64,000 nt of DNA from Sinorhizobium fredii USDA 205 (GTDB taxonomy: Bacteria > Pseudomonadota > Alphaproteobacteria > Rhizobiales > Rhizobiaceae). The position numbers and the translations under genes were made by a program. The DNA is taken from positions 248,001-312,000 of the forward strand of contig NZ_AUTC01000146.1 in the NCBI RefSeq assembly GCF_001461695.1, given 5' to 3'. Below the pieces are notes generated by a model. The model searched no databases. It worked only from the letters and a program-made list of their open reading frames with translations, and was not told the DNA's origin. Positions 17,273 through 25,716 of this stretch are shown here, piece by piece; within the stretch, counting starts at the first letter, position 1; the number at the start of each line of letters is the position of its first letter.

Positions 17273-18130
17273 CTAATGCAGGTGCCTGAGCTTGTCGGGG
17301 TTGCGCACCACATAGATCGCCGCGACTTTTCCATCCTCGATTTCGAGCGCAGTCGTCTGGAGTTCGCCATCGGCCTCCAGCGTGACGAAACCGGGCAGTC
17401 CGTTGACGAAACCGGCACGAACAAGCTTCGAGCCGTCCTTCCGGAACAGAGCCGCCAGATATTCGTGTAGCTTCATCACGGCATCGAACCCGACGATCGG
17501 CTGCATGGCTGCCGGGCGCTTGCCGCCGCCGTCGGAATGGACGCTGACATCGGCCGCCAGCATCGCACCGAGCCCTTTCATGTCGCCGCTGCGCGAGGCA
17601 GTGAAGAAAGCTCTCGCAAGCTCGAGGCCGCGCTGTTTCTCGATCCGGAAGCGCGGCCGCTCCTCACGGACATGCGCACGGGCGCGCGCGGCGAGCTGCC
17701 GGCAGGCAGCCGGGTCGCGCTGGATGGTTGTCGCGACCTCCTCGAAAGCCAGGCCGAACACGTCGTGCAGCAGGAAGGCGGCGCGTTCGAGGGGCGACAG
17801 GCGTTCCAGGGCCAGCATCAGCGGCAGGGTGACGTCTTCCTCTTCCTCCTCTTCGACGACGGGATCGGGAAGCCAGGGGCCCACATAGGTCTCGCGCTGA
17901 CGCCGGGCCGATTTCAGCTGATCGAGGCAGAGCCGCGTCACCGTACGACGCAGGAAGGCCTCGGGCTCGCGCACCGCCGCACGGTCGGCCCCCATCCAGC
18001 GGATGAAGGCCTCCTGAATGATGTCCTCGGCATCGGCAACGGAGCCGAGCATACGATAGGCGACGCGCATGAGCTTCGGACGCAGCGGATCGAAATCCGC
18101 CGCTGCATCCTCGTGCCCGGCGCCGGCCAT
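17273..18130 (-). CDS. ECF41-type sigma factor with fused SnoaL-like regulatory domain
   Basis: An alternative sigma factor of about 285 residues. Regions sigma-2 (RVAYRMLGSVADAEDIIQEA) and sigma-4 (LSPLERAAFLLHDVFGLAFEEVA) are joined by a linker with WLPDP. A C-terminal SnoaL-like extension carries DGGGK (~residue 200) and ends with NPDKL. These three motifs define the ECF41 group, where the fused extension replaces an anti-sigma factor. The start overlaps the stop of the upstream AhpD-like gene by one base (TGATG), the genomic pairing typical of ECF41. It probably activates the promoter at 18632-18659. Confidence 0.93.
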   Translation of the reverse strand: MAGAGHEDAAADFDPLRPKLMRVAYRMLGSVADAEDIIQEAFIRWMGADRAAVREPEAFLRRTVTRLCLDQLKSARRQRETYVGPWLPDPVVEEEEEEDVTLPLMLALERLSPLERAAFLLHDVFGLAFEEVATTIQRDPAACRQLAARARAHVREERPRFRIEKQRGLELARAFFTASRSGDMKGLGAMLAADVSVHSDGGGKRPAAMQPIVGFDAVMKLHEYLAALFRKDGSKLVRAGFVNGLPGFVTLEADGELQTTALEIEDGKVAAIYVVRNPDKLRHLH

Positions 18131-18600
18131 CAGGCGACCGCCTTGGCAGCGGCGGCTGCGGTTGCCGGATCGACCCACAGGCCGAAGCCGATCGCGATGC
18201 GGTTCCAGCCATTGATGACATTGATCATCAGCGTGAGCTTCACCTGCTCCTCCTCCGTGAACTCGGCCTGCAAGGCCTGGTAGACACTTTCATGCGTATG
18301 TCCTTCCGACAGACGTGTCAGGGCCTCCGTCCAGGCGAGCGCGGCGCGTTCGCGACCGGTATAGCACGGCGCCTCGCGCCAGGCCGACAGAAGGTAGATC
18401 CGCTGCTCCGTCTCGCCCTTCGCCCGCGCTTCCGCCGTGTGCATGTTGATGCAGTTGGCGCAGGCGTTGATCTGCGATGCACGGATCTTGACGAGTTCGA
18501 TCAGCGTTGGCTCGAGACTCGACGCGACGGCGATCGATGTGCTCATCCAGTTCTTCATGAGGGAAGGGGCAGCGGCAAAAGGATCAAGTTTGGCGGTCAT
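18130..18600 (-). CDS. AhpD-like carboxymuconolactone decarboxylase family protein (ECF41 partner)
   Basis: A 156-residue alkylhydroperoxidase D-like protein. The redox motif is CANCINMH (CxxC plus His), inside the usual KIRASQINACANCINMHT helix. It is the C member of the carboxymuconolactone decarboxylase / oxidoreductase / epimerase (COE) genes that accompany ECF41 sigma factors. The start at 18600 has GGAAAG upstream. An ECF41-type promoter lies just before it, so this gene and the coupled sigma gene are likely autoregulated. The physiological substrate is unknown. Confidence 0.9.
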   Translation of the reverse strand: MTAKLDPFAAAPSLMKNWMSTSIAVASSLEPTLIELVKIRASQINACANCINMHTAEARAKGETEQRIYLLSAWREAPCYTGRERAALAWTEALTRLSEGHTHESVYQALQAEFTEEEQVKLTLMINVINGWNRIAIGFGLWVDPATAAAAAKAVA

Positions 18601-18631
18601 GGTAGCTTTCCTTTGTTGGTTACGACACCAT

Positions 18632-18659
18632 GACGAGACAGGCTCCTGCCAGTGTGACA
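18632..18659 (-). promoter_or_regulatory. ECF41-type promoter
   Basis: On the minus strand TGTCACA (18659-18653) and CGTC (18635-18632) are separated by 17 bases, about 30 bases ahead of the AhpD-like start codon. This agrees with the ECF41 promoter consensus as I recall it (TGTCACA, about 16 bases, CGTC). It predicts self-activation of the AhpD-sigma operon. No matching site precedes the second AhpD-like gene at 24556. Confidence 0.75.
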
Positions 18660-18712
18660 TGCACGTCGATTTTTTCCGATCTTCCTGTTATGGCCCTATT
18701 AAGAAAAGCGGA

Positions 18713-18745
18713 AAGGCCATCGGATCATCTTGATCCGATGGCCTT
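18713..18745. terminator. Strong terminator hairpin after the chemoreceptor gene
   Basis: A perfect 15-bp stem (left arm AAGGCCATCGGATCA, right arm its complement) with a TCT loop. A second small hairpin (CAGACC / GGTCTG, 18751-18768) lies next to it. Together they separate the chemoreceptor gene, whose stop is at 18800, from the ECF41 operon promoter. Confidence 0.75.
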
Positions 18746-18799
18746 CCGTGCAGACCGAAGAGAGGTCTGTCTATTGCGGCGGAAATCTTCCGCCGCTCC

Positions 18800-20749
18800 T
18801 CAGAATTCCTCCCAATCCTCGGCGGCGGCAGCCGCGGCCGTCGCCTTGCCGCCAAAGGCACTGGCGATTTTCCGGCCAAGGGCGCGGGCGGGGGAAGCGA
18901 CCGGCTTGCTGTCCGGGGCGGCTGCACGCGCTGCCTGGCCCGGCGCCGACTGGGCGGTGGCGTCGAGCCTGAACTGGCCGACGAGGTCGCGCAGTTTCGC
19001 CGCCTCCTGCGCCAGCGAGACGGCGGCGGCACTGGACTGCTCCACCATCGCCGCGTTCTGCTGCGTCGTCTGATCCATCTGGTTGACGGCGGTATTGATT
19101 TCGGCAAGCCCGGTCGACTGTTCCTTGGCCGAGATCGCGATCGCTTCCATATGGGTGTTGATCTCGACGATGAAGCCGCCGATCGTCTTCAATGCCTCGC
19201 CGGTGTCGCGCACCAGCTTGACGCCGCTGCCGACATCGGCGGAGGAATTCTGGATCAGGCCCTTGATCTCCTTGGCGGCCTGGGCCGAGCGTTGGGCGAG
19301 CTCGCGGACTTCCTGCGCCACGACGGCGAAGCCCTTGCCGGCCTCCCCGGCGCGGGCGGCTTCGACGCCGGCATTCAGCGCCAAAAGGTTAGTCTGGAAG
19401 GCGATCTCGTCGATCACGCCGATGATGTTGGAGATCTGCTGCGAGCTCTCCTCGATCTTCTTCATCGCCTCTTCGGCCTGGGAAACCACCCCGGCCGAAT
19501 GCACCGCCGATTGGTTGGCGCGGCTGGCGACAGTGCGGGCTTCCTCCGTGCGCTTGGTCGAGTTGCCGACATTTGCGGTGATCTGATCCAGGGCCGCGGC
19601 GGTTTCCTCCAGCGAGGCCGCCTGCTGCTCGGTGCGCTTGGAAAGGTCGTTCGCGCCGGATGAAATCTCCCGTGTGCCATTGTCCATGCTGTGCACCGAG
19701 ACGGCGACGAAACTGATGGTCCGGCTCAACTGATCGACCGTCGTGTTGAAGTCGGTGCGGAGCGGCTCGTATTCGGCGGCGAAAGCGGTACTGATGGCGC
19801 AGGCGAGGTCCCCGTGGGCAAGCCGCTTCAGAGCGTCTCCGAGCGTCGACGTGGCAACGCGCAGTTGCTCCGCCTCGCGGGCGATCCGCTCCTGCTCCGC
19901 CTGGCGGTTGCGCTCGGCGGCAGCCCGCATTTCCTCGGACTGGCCTTCCAGCTCACGCGCCCTGAGGCCATTGTCCTTGAACACCTGAACAGCCGCGGCC
20001 ATCTTGCCGATTTCATCGCGGCGTTCGGTTCCCTCGACATCGACATCGAGATTGCCGCCGGCGAGGGCCGCCATCAGTTCGCGAAGTGCGTCGATCGGTT
20101 TCACAACCCATGCATTCACGGCGAAATAGGAGGCCGCAAGAACGAGAGTCAGACCACCGATCAGAATGTAGAGCGTATTGTTGCTGGTCGACGTGGAAAC
20201 GCCCGTCAGATCGTCGCTGGCCTTGAGCATCACCTGTTCCAGATGGCGGGTTTCGGCGACGATCCTGTCGGTCAGCTCCGGAAAGCCGGGTTGGCACTCG
20301 GTCCCGAACGTCTTGACTGCGGACATCACTTCCGCGGCATTCGTCGTCTTCGACCCTTGATCGAGAGTTCGCGCACAGCGCTTTTCAAGAATGTCCAGGC
20401 CCGTCTGCTTGAATTCCGGGATCTTTGCATTTCCGGGGCTCGCTTGAGCCGCGGTGTCCATCAGCTCTGAAAACGTCTGCTTGGCTGTGGTCAGCTCGGC
20501 ATTGGCCACCTCAACCGCCTTGGGATCGGACAGCATGACGATGTCGGCGATTGCGGCTCTTGCCCGCTGCAAGGCCCGGGATGCCGAGGCCATGCTCTGC
20601 GAGGCACGAACCTGCCCGACGAGCAGGTTCGAATATGCCGTATCGATCTTCATGATCTGTGTTGAGGTGTAGTAGCCGGTACCTAGGGAAAACAATCCGA
20701 AGGCCCCGAGAATGACCAGCATCTTGAGAGTAATCGACCAGTTTTTCAT
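18800..20749 (-). CDS. Methyl-accepting chemotaxis protein
   Basis: An inner-membrane chemoreceptor of 649 residues. TM1 (~10-30), a periplasmic four-helix-type sensor domain (~31-190), TM2 (~191-212), a HAMP domain, a second HAMP-like region, and the signalling domain with the conserved hairpin tip IDEIAFQTNLLALNAGVEAA. The protein ends EDWEEF, a C-terminal pentapeptide of the type that tethers CheR/CheB. I chose the ATG at 20749 (MKNWSITLKML), since upstream in-frame codons give Arg/Ala-rich non-family sequence. The ligand cannot be inferred. Confidence 0.93.
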   Translation of the reverse strand: MKNWSITLKMLVILGAFGLFSLGTGYYTSTQIMKIDTAYSNLLVGQVRASQSMASASRALQRARAAIADIVMLSDPKAVEVANAELTTAKQTFSELMDTAAQASPGNAKIPEFKQTGLDILEKRCARTLDQGSKTTNAAEVMSAVKTFGTECQPGFPELTDRIVAETRHLEQVMLKASDDLTGVSTSTSNNTLYILIGGLTLVLAASYFAVNAWVVKPIDALRELMAALAGGNLDVDVEGTERRDEIGKMAAAVQVFKDNGLRARELEGQSEEMRAAAERNRQAEQERIAREAEQLRVATSTLGDALKRLAHGDLACAISTAFAAEYEPLRTDFNTTVDQLSRTISFVAVSVHSMDNGTREISSGANDLSKRTEQQAASLEETAAALDQITANVGNSTKRTEEARTVASRANQSAVHSAGVVSQAEEAMKKIEESSQQISNIIGVIDEIAFQTNLLALNAGVEAARAGEAGKGFAVVAQEVRELAQRSAQAAKEIKGLIQNSSADVGSGVKLVRDTGEALKTIGGFIVEINTHMEAIAISAKEQSTGLAEINTAVNQMDQTTQQNAAMVEQSSAAAVSLAQEAAKLRDLVGQFRLDATAQSAPGQAARAAAPDSKPVASPARALGRKIASAFGGKATAAAAAAEDWEEF

Positions 20750-21146
20750 TGTATCGTCCTGAACGCGGATGACATGTTGGAGAAAGGCCCTCAAATCATT
20801 CGAGCGGCAGGAGTGGGCGCGAGGTTGCCCTGGGGCAGCAGCGGCGCGACGTCGCCGCATCATCAAGGGTTGTGATGTTTAACGAAACCTCACAGCTTTG
20901 CCGCGAAAGCAACGAAAGCCTCGCGAGATGGATAGGCCTGCGCAATTTGGATACTCAATTCCGCCCAAGTGTGACGCTTCCGATTTGCGTCGACGGACAC
21001 GGTGTCGGAGTGACTGCGTTCCCCGCGGCTTTTGATCTAACCAGGATAGGTCCCGGCACGCCGCCGCAGTGGCCCCACTTCTTGTATGCACCGAACCGAG
21101 TTCCGCCATCGGATAGCGGGGCCGTGTTTACACAGTTGGCAAATAG

Positions 21147-21161
21147 GGATATCTATTATCC
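21147..21161. promoter_or_regulatory. Putative Rrf2 operator in its own promoter
   Basis: The palindrome GGATA-TCTAT-TATCC (followed by GTAATA) lies 39 bases before the Rrf2 ATG. The same core recurs twice in front of the AhpD/NmrA/cupin operon at 24573-24617. It is the only notable feature in the 450-base gap 20750-21199, which otherwise holds the chemoreceptor and Rrf2 promoters and no gene I can support. Confidence 0.6.
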
Positions 21162-21199
21162 GTAATAACTGTCGATCAGCATCGACCCGGTAGTCATCG

Positions 21200-21688
21200 A
21201 TGATCCTGAAAAGTCAAGTGGAATGGGCACTGCATTGCTGCGCCATTCTCGCCGGTCTGCCCGAGGGCCGCTATTTGTCGACCAAGGCGCTCGCCGAGTT
21301 TCATGGCGTCCCGAAGGAATATCTGTCGAAGGCGCTGCAGAGCCTCTCGCAGGCGGGGCTTGTCCATACGACGCTTGGTCCCTCGGGCGGCTACCGCCTG
21401 GCCGGAACGCCAGCCGAGCTGACCTTCCTCGATATCGTCGAAGCGGTAGAGGGCAAGGCACGCACGTTCGTCTGCAACAATATCCGCGCCAACAATCCAT
21501 GCCGTCCGCAAGGCTATTGTGAAAGCGGAGCTTGCGCCGTGGCGCGCGTGATGTGGGAAGCCGACGAAGCATGGCGCGACAAGCTGCGCAGCGTCCGGCT
21601 GTCGGATCTCATCGACACCCTGGCGAAGGAGATTCCGGCGGAGCTGTGGAAAAGCAGTTTCGAATGGGTGCTAGAGCGTGCCGGATGA
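21200..21688 (+). CDS. Rrf2-family transcriptional regulator with Cys cluster
   Basis: A 162-residue winged-helix regulator. The N-terminal HTH (VEWALHCCAILAGL, then STKALAEFHGVPKEYLSKAL) and the wing LGPSGGYRLA are typical of Rrf2. The region around residues 91-115 has four Cys in the arrangement C-x9-C-x5-C-x4-C (VCNNIRANNPC, GYCESGAC), which could bind an iron-sulfur cluster or sense thiol/nitrosative stress as in NsrR or IscR. It is likely to bind the GGATATC-type palindromes here and at 24573. Its 3' end overlaps the convergent MscS gene by 18 bases. Confidence 0.9.
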   Translation: MILKSQVEWALHCCAILAGLPEGRYLSTKALAEFHGVPKEYLSKALQSLSQAGLVHTTLGPSGGYRLAGTPAELTFLDIVEAVEGKARTFVCNNIRANNPCRPQGYCESGACAVARVMWEADEAWRDKLRSVRLSDLIDTLAKEIPAELWKSSFEWVLERAG

Positions 21689-22708
21689 GCGTGAGCCCAT
21701 CGCCGCCTGCGGCTCTTTGCCCGGGGTGGGGAGGGCATAGAGGTAGCTCTGGGGCGGCATTGCGAAGGAAAGGCCGCTCTCCTTGCAGTGACGATCGACC
21801 TGATCGATCACTTCGTTTCTCGCCGGCGTGCGGTTGGCCGGCCCGACCACGCGAAACATGAGCTCCGCCTCGATAGCCACTGCGTCGATCGCCTTGAGAC
21901 CGACGGATGGCGGTGGATCATGGACGATCCGCTCGCAGGCTTGAAGCGCAGTTCGCAGGACCTCTTCGACAACGTGAGGCATGTGCGTTGCCGCGATACG
22001 GACGATCAGGAAGATCTGATGCGTCTCGTCCGGACGGCTGAGGTTGGTCAGCCCAACCTTTGCCAACACGCTGTTCGGCAGGACGACGACATTGTTCGCG
22101 AGTGTGAGCAGGTGGGTGGAGCGCCAGTTGTTTTCAACGACACGCCCTTCGGTGCCGTCGTCGAGCTGAATCCAGTCGCCGATGGCGAAGGGCCGCCCCA
22201 GCGTCAGCGCGACGCCCGAGAACAGGTCGCTAAGGGTGTTCTGCAGCGCAAGACCCAGGATAATGGCGACCACGCCGGAAGTCGTGGTCAGCGCGCCGAT
22301 GGGTGCACCGAAGACGAAGCCCATGATCGACAGCGCCACACCGAGATAGACGACGCCGATAATCAGATCCTGGAAAAGGCGCGCTTCCCTCGGTCGCCGG
22401 TCCAGGACGATGTAGATGCGCACGAATCCGATGGTCGCCCATGCGAGATGCGTCCACCAGAGGACCCTTGCGGATGTCGAGAGAAATGCAGCGAAGCCGG
22501 TCAGGTGTGTCTCGTTGACCCGGTGCGGCAGGATCCCGCTGAGGCCGAGTATGGCGGTCATGGCGGTGAAGAACAGGATCTGGACGATCAAACGGGCGGT
22601 CGGGCGACCGCGCCCCTGCAGATGCCACACGACAACGCCGGCAATCCCAAGAAGGTTTATCAGGAGGAACGGCAGCAAAACCGGATCGGCGATCATGGCG
22701 GGGCTCAC
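21671..22708 (-). CDS. MscS-family mechanosensitive ion channel
   Basis: A 345-residue membrane protein with about five hydrophobic segments in residues 1-165. The MscS core follows: the pore-lining helix GALTTTSGVVAIILGLALQN and the beta domain LGRPFAIGDWIQLDDGTEGRV, then NNVVVLPNS. These channels release osmolytes on hypo-osmotic shock. The tail overlaps the Rrf2 gene end to end. It lies on the same strand as the cupin operon, 66 bases downstream, and could be co-transcribed, though its function is not obviously related. Confidence 0.9.
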   Translation of the reverse strand: MSPAMIADPVLLPFLLINLLGIAGVVVWHLQGRGRPTARLIVQILFFTAMTAILGLSGILPHRVNETHLTGFAAFLSTSARVLWWTHLAWATIGFVRIYIVLDRRPREARLFQDLIIGVVYLGVALSIMGFVFGAPIGALTTTSGVVAIILGLALQNTLSDLFSGVALTLGRPFAIGDWIQLDDGTEGRVVENNWRSTHLLTLANNVVVLPNSVLAKVGLTNLSRPDETHQIFLIVRIAATHMPHVVEEVLRTALQACERIVHDPPPSVGLKAIDAVAIEAELMFRVVGPANRTPARNEVIDQVDRHCKESGLSFAMPPQSYLYALPTPGKEPQAAMGSRSSGTL

Positions 22709-22774
22709 TCGCGAGGATGTGCGGTTCAGCGGCAGGGCCGGATGCCAGCAACAGCATCCAGCCCTCCCTTTGAA

Positions 22775-23197
22775 CTACTTCTCGATCGGGAAGGTCAACT
22801 CCTTCTGATCGGTATCGACGACGAAGACTGCCAGCAGCTTTGCGGGTTTCGTGTCGCTGTCGTTCGCGCTGACGCCGTGGCGGTCGCCGGGCATCTCCGA
22901 GAAACTCTCGCCGGCATGATAGACCTTTTCCGGTTCGTCATTCACCTGGCTGCGGATGGCGCCTTCCAGAACCGTCGCGTAGATAAAGGCGGAGCTCGGA
23001 TGGGTGTGGGCCTCGGAAAAGCCGCCGGGACCATATTCGACCAGAACGCCCCTGATGCTCTTGCCCGGAACGTTCGGCAATTCATGCTCATAGACGAGCG
23101 TGACCTTGTTGGCCTTGCCGGCAGGCGTGTCGTGAGCCGCGGCAGTTCCAGAAAGCATTGCCGCGACCGCCAGGGCGGCGACGATTGACTTCGGCAT
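22775..23197 (-). CDS. Exported cupin-fold protein
   Basis: A 140-residue single-domain cupin with a cleavable signal peptide (residues 1-21, ending GTAAA). The cupin metal motif appears as EAHTHPSSAFIYATVLEG, with the second motif around GDRHGVSAN. It is probably a periplasmic small-molecule binding or detoxifying protein. It is the third gene of the AhpD-like / NmrA-like / cupin set, 60 bases after the NmrA gene. AGGAG precedes the ATG at 23197. Confidence 0.82.
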   Translation of the reverse strand: MPKSIVAALAVAAMLSGTAAAHDTPAGKANKVTLVYEHELPNVPGKSIRGVLVEYGPGGFSEAHTHPSSAFIYATVLEGAIRSQVNDEPEKVYHAGESFSEMPGDRHGVSANDSDTKPAKLLAVFVVDTDQKELTFPIEK

Positions 23198-23257
23198 TTC
23201 GAAACTCCTGTGATCGGTTGGACGGCGCGCCACAGGCTGCGGCGCGCCGGTGCTCGG

Positions 23258-24010
23258 TCATTTCCGGGCAGAAGTTGCGAACCACTCTTCAAAAGTGATC
23301 CGGCCGAGGCGAGGATTGTTGTCGGTAACGAGCGAGCCATCCTCCAGCCGGGCACCGAAATAGCGTGCCTCGGGATCCGGTTCGATCTTGCGGGCGTCAC
23401 CCATCGCCTTCAGATAGCGACCGACGAGGTCGCTGAGCCGCGACCGCTCGGGTCCGGCAATCTCGATCGTGCCGTTGACGGGCCGAGCAAGGGCAACGTC
23501 TGCCATGGTGTCCGCCACGTCGTCGGAGGCGATCGGCTGCATATAGGCGGGCGACAGGTGCACCGTCTCGCCGACGGTACCGGACTGGGCAATGCCGCCA
23601 AGGAACTCCATGAACTGCGTCGAGTGGACGATCGTGTAGGGAATGCCGGAGGCCTTGATCAGCCGTTCCTGAGCAAGCTTGGCACGGAAGTAGCCGCTCT
23701 CCTGCAGGCGCTCCGTGCCGACGACCGAAAGCGCGATATGGTGCTTGACGCCGGCGACCTTTTCCGCCGCAAGCAGGTTGCGGCCCGAGGTCTCGAAGAA
23801 TTCCATCACCGCCTTGTCCTCGAAGGACGGCGAGTTGGCGAGGTCGATCACCACGTCGGTGCCGGCAAGCGCTTCGGCCAGGCCTTCGCCGGTGATCGTG
23901 TTGACGCCGGTGTTGGGAGAGGCGGCAATCACTTCATGACCCTGCTTGCGCAGGCGGTCGACGGTCTTGGAACCGATGAGCCCGGTTCCGCCAATGATGA
24001 CGATTTTCAT
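23258..24010 (-). CDS. NmrA-like NAD(P)-binding oxidoreductase / epimerase
   Basis: A 250-residue atypical SDR. It starts MKIVIIGGTGLIGSKTVDRL, the GGTGxxG dinucleotide motif, and has the NmrA-like core (VKHHIALSVVGTERL, YFRAKLAQERLI, YTIVHSTQFMEFLGG). It is the oxidoreductase/epimerase partner of the AhpD-like gene upstream, separated by 66 bases. Such COE pairs often depend on ECF41 sigma factors, but no ECF41 promoter is visible here; instead Rrf2-type sites precede the operon. Substrate unknown. Confidence 0.87.
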   Translation of the reverse strand: MKIVIIGGTGLIGSKTVDRLRKQGHEVIAASPNTGVNTITGEGLAEALAGTDVVIDLANSPSFEDKAVMEFFETSGRNLLAAEKVAGVKHHIALSVVGTERLQESGYFRAKLAQERLIKASGIPYTIVHSTQFMEFLGGIAQSGTVGETVHLSPAYMQPIASDDVADTMADVALARPVNGTIEIAGPERSRLSDLVGRYLKAMGDARKIEPDPEARYFGARLEDGSLVTDNNPRLGRITFEEWFATSARK

Positions 24011-24076
24011 GAGACTCCTCCGTTTACGGCAGCGTTCGCGCCGCGTTGTTCAACGGGTCAGCGAAGATGCGCAGAG

Positions 24077-24556
24077 CTAGTTCAGGCCGGCCTTGTCGAG
24101 ACCGTAGAGCTTGTCAGCGGAACCGGGCACGTTCTTGAAGGCGACGCTGGCGCGGTTCCAGGCATTGATGACCATGATCGAGAAGGTCAGATCCGAGATT
24201 TCCTTCTCCGAAAGCTGGCCGCGCACCCGCTCGTAGAGTTCGTCGGGGATGCCGCCTTCGGGCAGCCTCGTTAAAGCTTCGGTCCAGGCAAGTACGGCGC
24301 GCTCGCGCGGGACGAAAAGGTTCGACTCCCGCCAGATTGCAATGTGGTAAAGACGCAACTCGCTTTCGCCGTGAATTTTAGCTTCCTTCACATGCATGTC
24401 GAGGCAAAATCCGCAGCCGTTGATCTGCGATGCGCGGATCTGGACGAGATCGTGGATCTTCTGCTCGATGACGCTGTCTTTGAGAGCCATGCTGAGGTCC
24501 GCGAGCTTCTTGAAGAGCTCCGGCGATTGCTGGGCGTAGTTCAGGCGCTGGGTCAT
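24077..24556 (-). CDS. AhpD-like carboxymuconolactone decarboxylase family protein
   Basis: A 159-residue AhpD-fold protein with the redox motif CGFCLDMH and the surrounding LVQIRASQINGCGFCLDMHV helix. It is the first gene of an operon with the NmrA-like and cupin genes. It is a distant paralogue of the ECF41-linked protein at 18130-18600 (shared EALTRLPEG / EALTRLSEG and VINAWNR / VINGWNR segments). GGAGATACC lies before the ATG. It is probably a peroxide or quinone-stress protein, by family. Confidence 0.9.
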   Translation of the reverse strand: MTQRLNYAQQSPELFKKLADLSMALKDSVIEQKIHDLVQIRASQINGCGFCLDMHVKEAKIHGESELRLYHIAIWRESNLFVPRERAVLAWTEALTRLPEGGIPDELYERVRGQLSEKEISDLTFSIMVINAWNRASVAFKNVPGSADKLYGLDKAGLN

Positions 24557-24572
24557 TGGTATCTCCTCAATT

Positions 24573-24617
24573 AAGGATATCTGATATCCTTATGGATGGA
24601 AGATATCCGTAATATCT
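24573..24617. promoter_or_regulatory. Two palindromic operators between the AhpD operon and the LysR gene
   Basis: Site 1 (24573-24591) reads AAGGATATCTGATATCCTT, a 9-1-9 palindrome. Site 2 (24601-24617) is AGATATCCGTAATATCT, a 6-5-6 palindrome. They share the GGATATCT / TATCC / CCGTAATA words with the Rrf2 promoter site at 21147. They lie only 17 bases from the AhpD-like start, as expected for repressor sites. The divergent LysR regulator could also use them, but the match to the Rrf2 promoter favours Rrf2. Confidence 0.65.
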
Positions 24618-24660
24618 GGACAGTAAAGCCTTTCCTGCCTACGTTGCGGACATAAGGCTT

Positions 24661-25596
24661 ATGCGCAAATGTATGGGGCTGAGGATGGACATCGTATCCG
24701 CACTGCGAACGTTCCTGCGGGTGGCTGAGGCCGGGTCGTTTTCCGCAGCGGCGGTCGACCTCGAGCTGACGCAGCCGGCCGTGTCCCGGCAGGTTTCGGC
24801 GCTGGAAGCGCATCTCAACACGCGCCTTCTGCATCGCACGACAAGCGCAGTCGCCCTGACGGCCGAAGGCGAGCAGATTATCCCGATGGCGCTAAGGGTG
24901 ATCGAGGCGGTCGACGCCCTCGGCGAAACCACCTGTGTCGAGGGAGCAATGGCAACGGGCAAGGTGCGGCTCACTCTGCCGGCGCCGCTCGGGCTTTACG
25001 TGAGCGATCGTCTCGCGGGGCTGCTCGACAACCATCCGGGGCTTTCCGTCGAATTGGTCTTCCGCGAAGAACCGTCGGATCTGGTTGGCGAAGGAATTGA
25101 CCTCGAAGTGCGCCTGGGGCCGGTCGCGGACAGCAGCCTGGTGTGTCGCCGGATCGGTTGGACGACGGCCTTCCTCGTCGCCGCGCCCTCTTACCTGCAA
25201 GGACGAATTGCACCGGAAAAGCCAAACGATCTCCGTGCCCATGAATGCATCTGCTATAGCCGGGCCGGCGACGCTCGTACCTGGTCGTTTTCCGACGGGG
25301 CGGACGAGGTTGCCGTACGGATTGCGCCCCGGCTGATCGCCAACAACGCGGTGGCCGTCCACCGCGCGACGCTGGCCGGGAGCGGCCTGGCAGTGCTCTC
25401 CCATATCCTCGTTTGCCCGGACATCGAGGCGGGCAGGCTGGTGAACGTGATGCCGGACTTCCCGCCGACCCGCCTGCCGATCAACGTCGTCTATCCATCA
25501 CGCCGCAACATGCCGCTTCGCGTCAGGGCCGTGCTCGACTTCCTCGTCGAGGCCGTGCGCGAGGACCCTTTGATGGCGTCCTCATCCGCCCCTTGA
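24661..25596 (+). CDS. LysR-family transcriptional regulator
   Basis: A 311-residue LysR regulator. The N-terminal winged HTH (ALRTFLRVAEAGSFSAAAVDL, then LTQPAVSRQVSALEAHLN) and the C-terminal effector-binding domain of the substrate-binding fold (~residues 100-300) are complete. It is divergent from the AhpD/NmrA/cupin operon with a 104-base shared promoter region. It belongs to the large group placed beside SDR and cupin genes; the effector is not predictable. An alternative ATG nine codons in (24685) begins MDIVSALRTF. Confidence 0.9.
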   Translation: MRKCMGLRMDIVSALRTFLRVAEAGSFSAAAVDLELTQPAVSRQVSALEAHLNTRLLHRTTSAVALTAEGEQIIPMALRVIEAVDALGETTCVEGAMATGKVRLTLPAPLGLYVSDRLAGLLDNHPGLSVELVFREEPSDLVGEGIDLEVRLGPVADSSLVCRRIGWTTAFLVAAPSYLQGRIAPEKPNDLRAHECICYSRAGDARTWSFSDGADEVAVRIAPRLIANNAVAVHRATLAGSGLAVLSHILVCPDIEAGRLVNVMPDFPPTRLPINVVYPSRRNMPLRVRAVLDFLVEAVREDPLMASSSAP

Positions 25597-25716
25597 GGCC
25601 CACCGCAAGACACACTCGATCTTGAGCGACGGGTTACGCCTACCGGAGTTGAGCGCTTATTTTAGTAATGATGGATATTCCGTTCCACGGGATAAATATC
25701 ACTTACCGCATCCACC

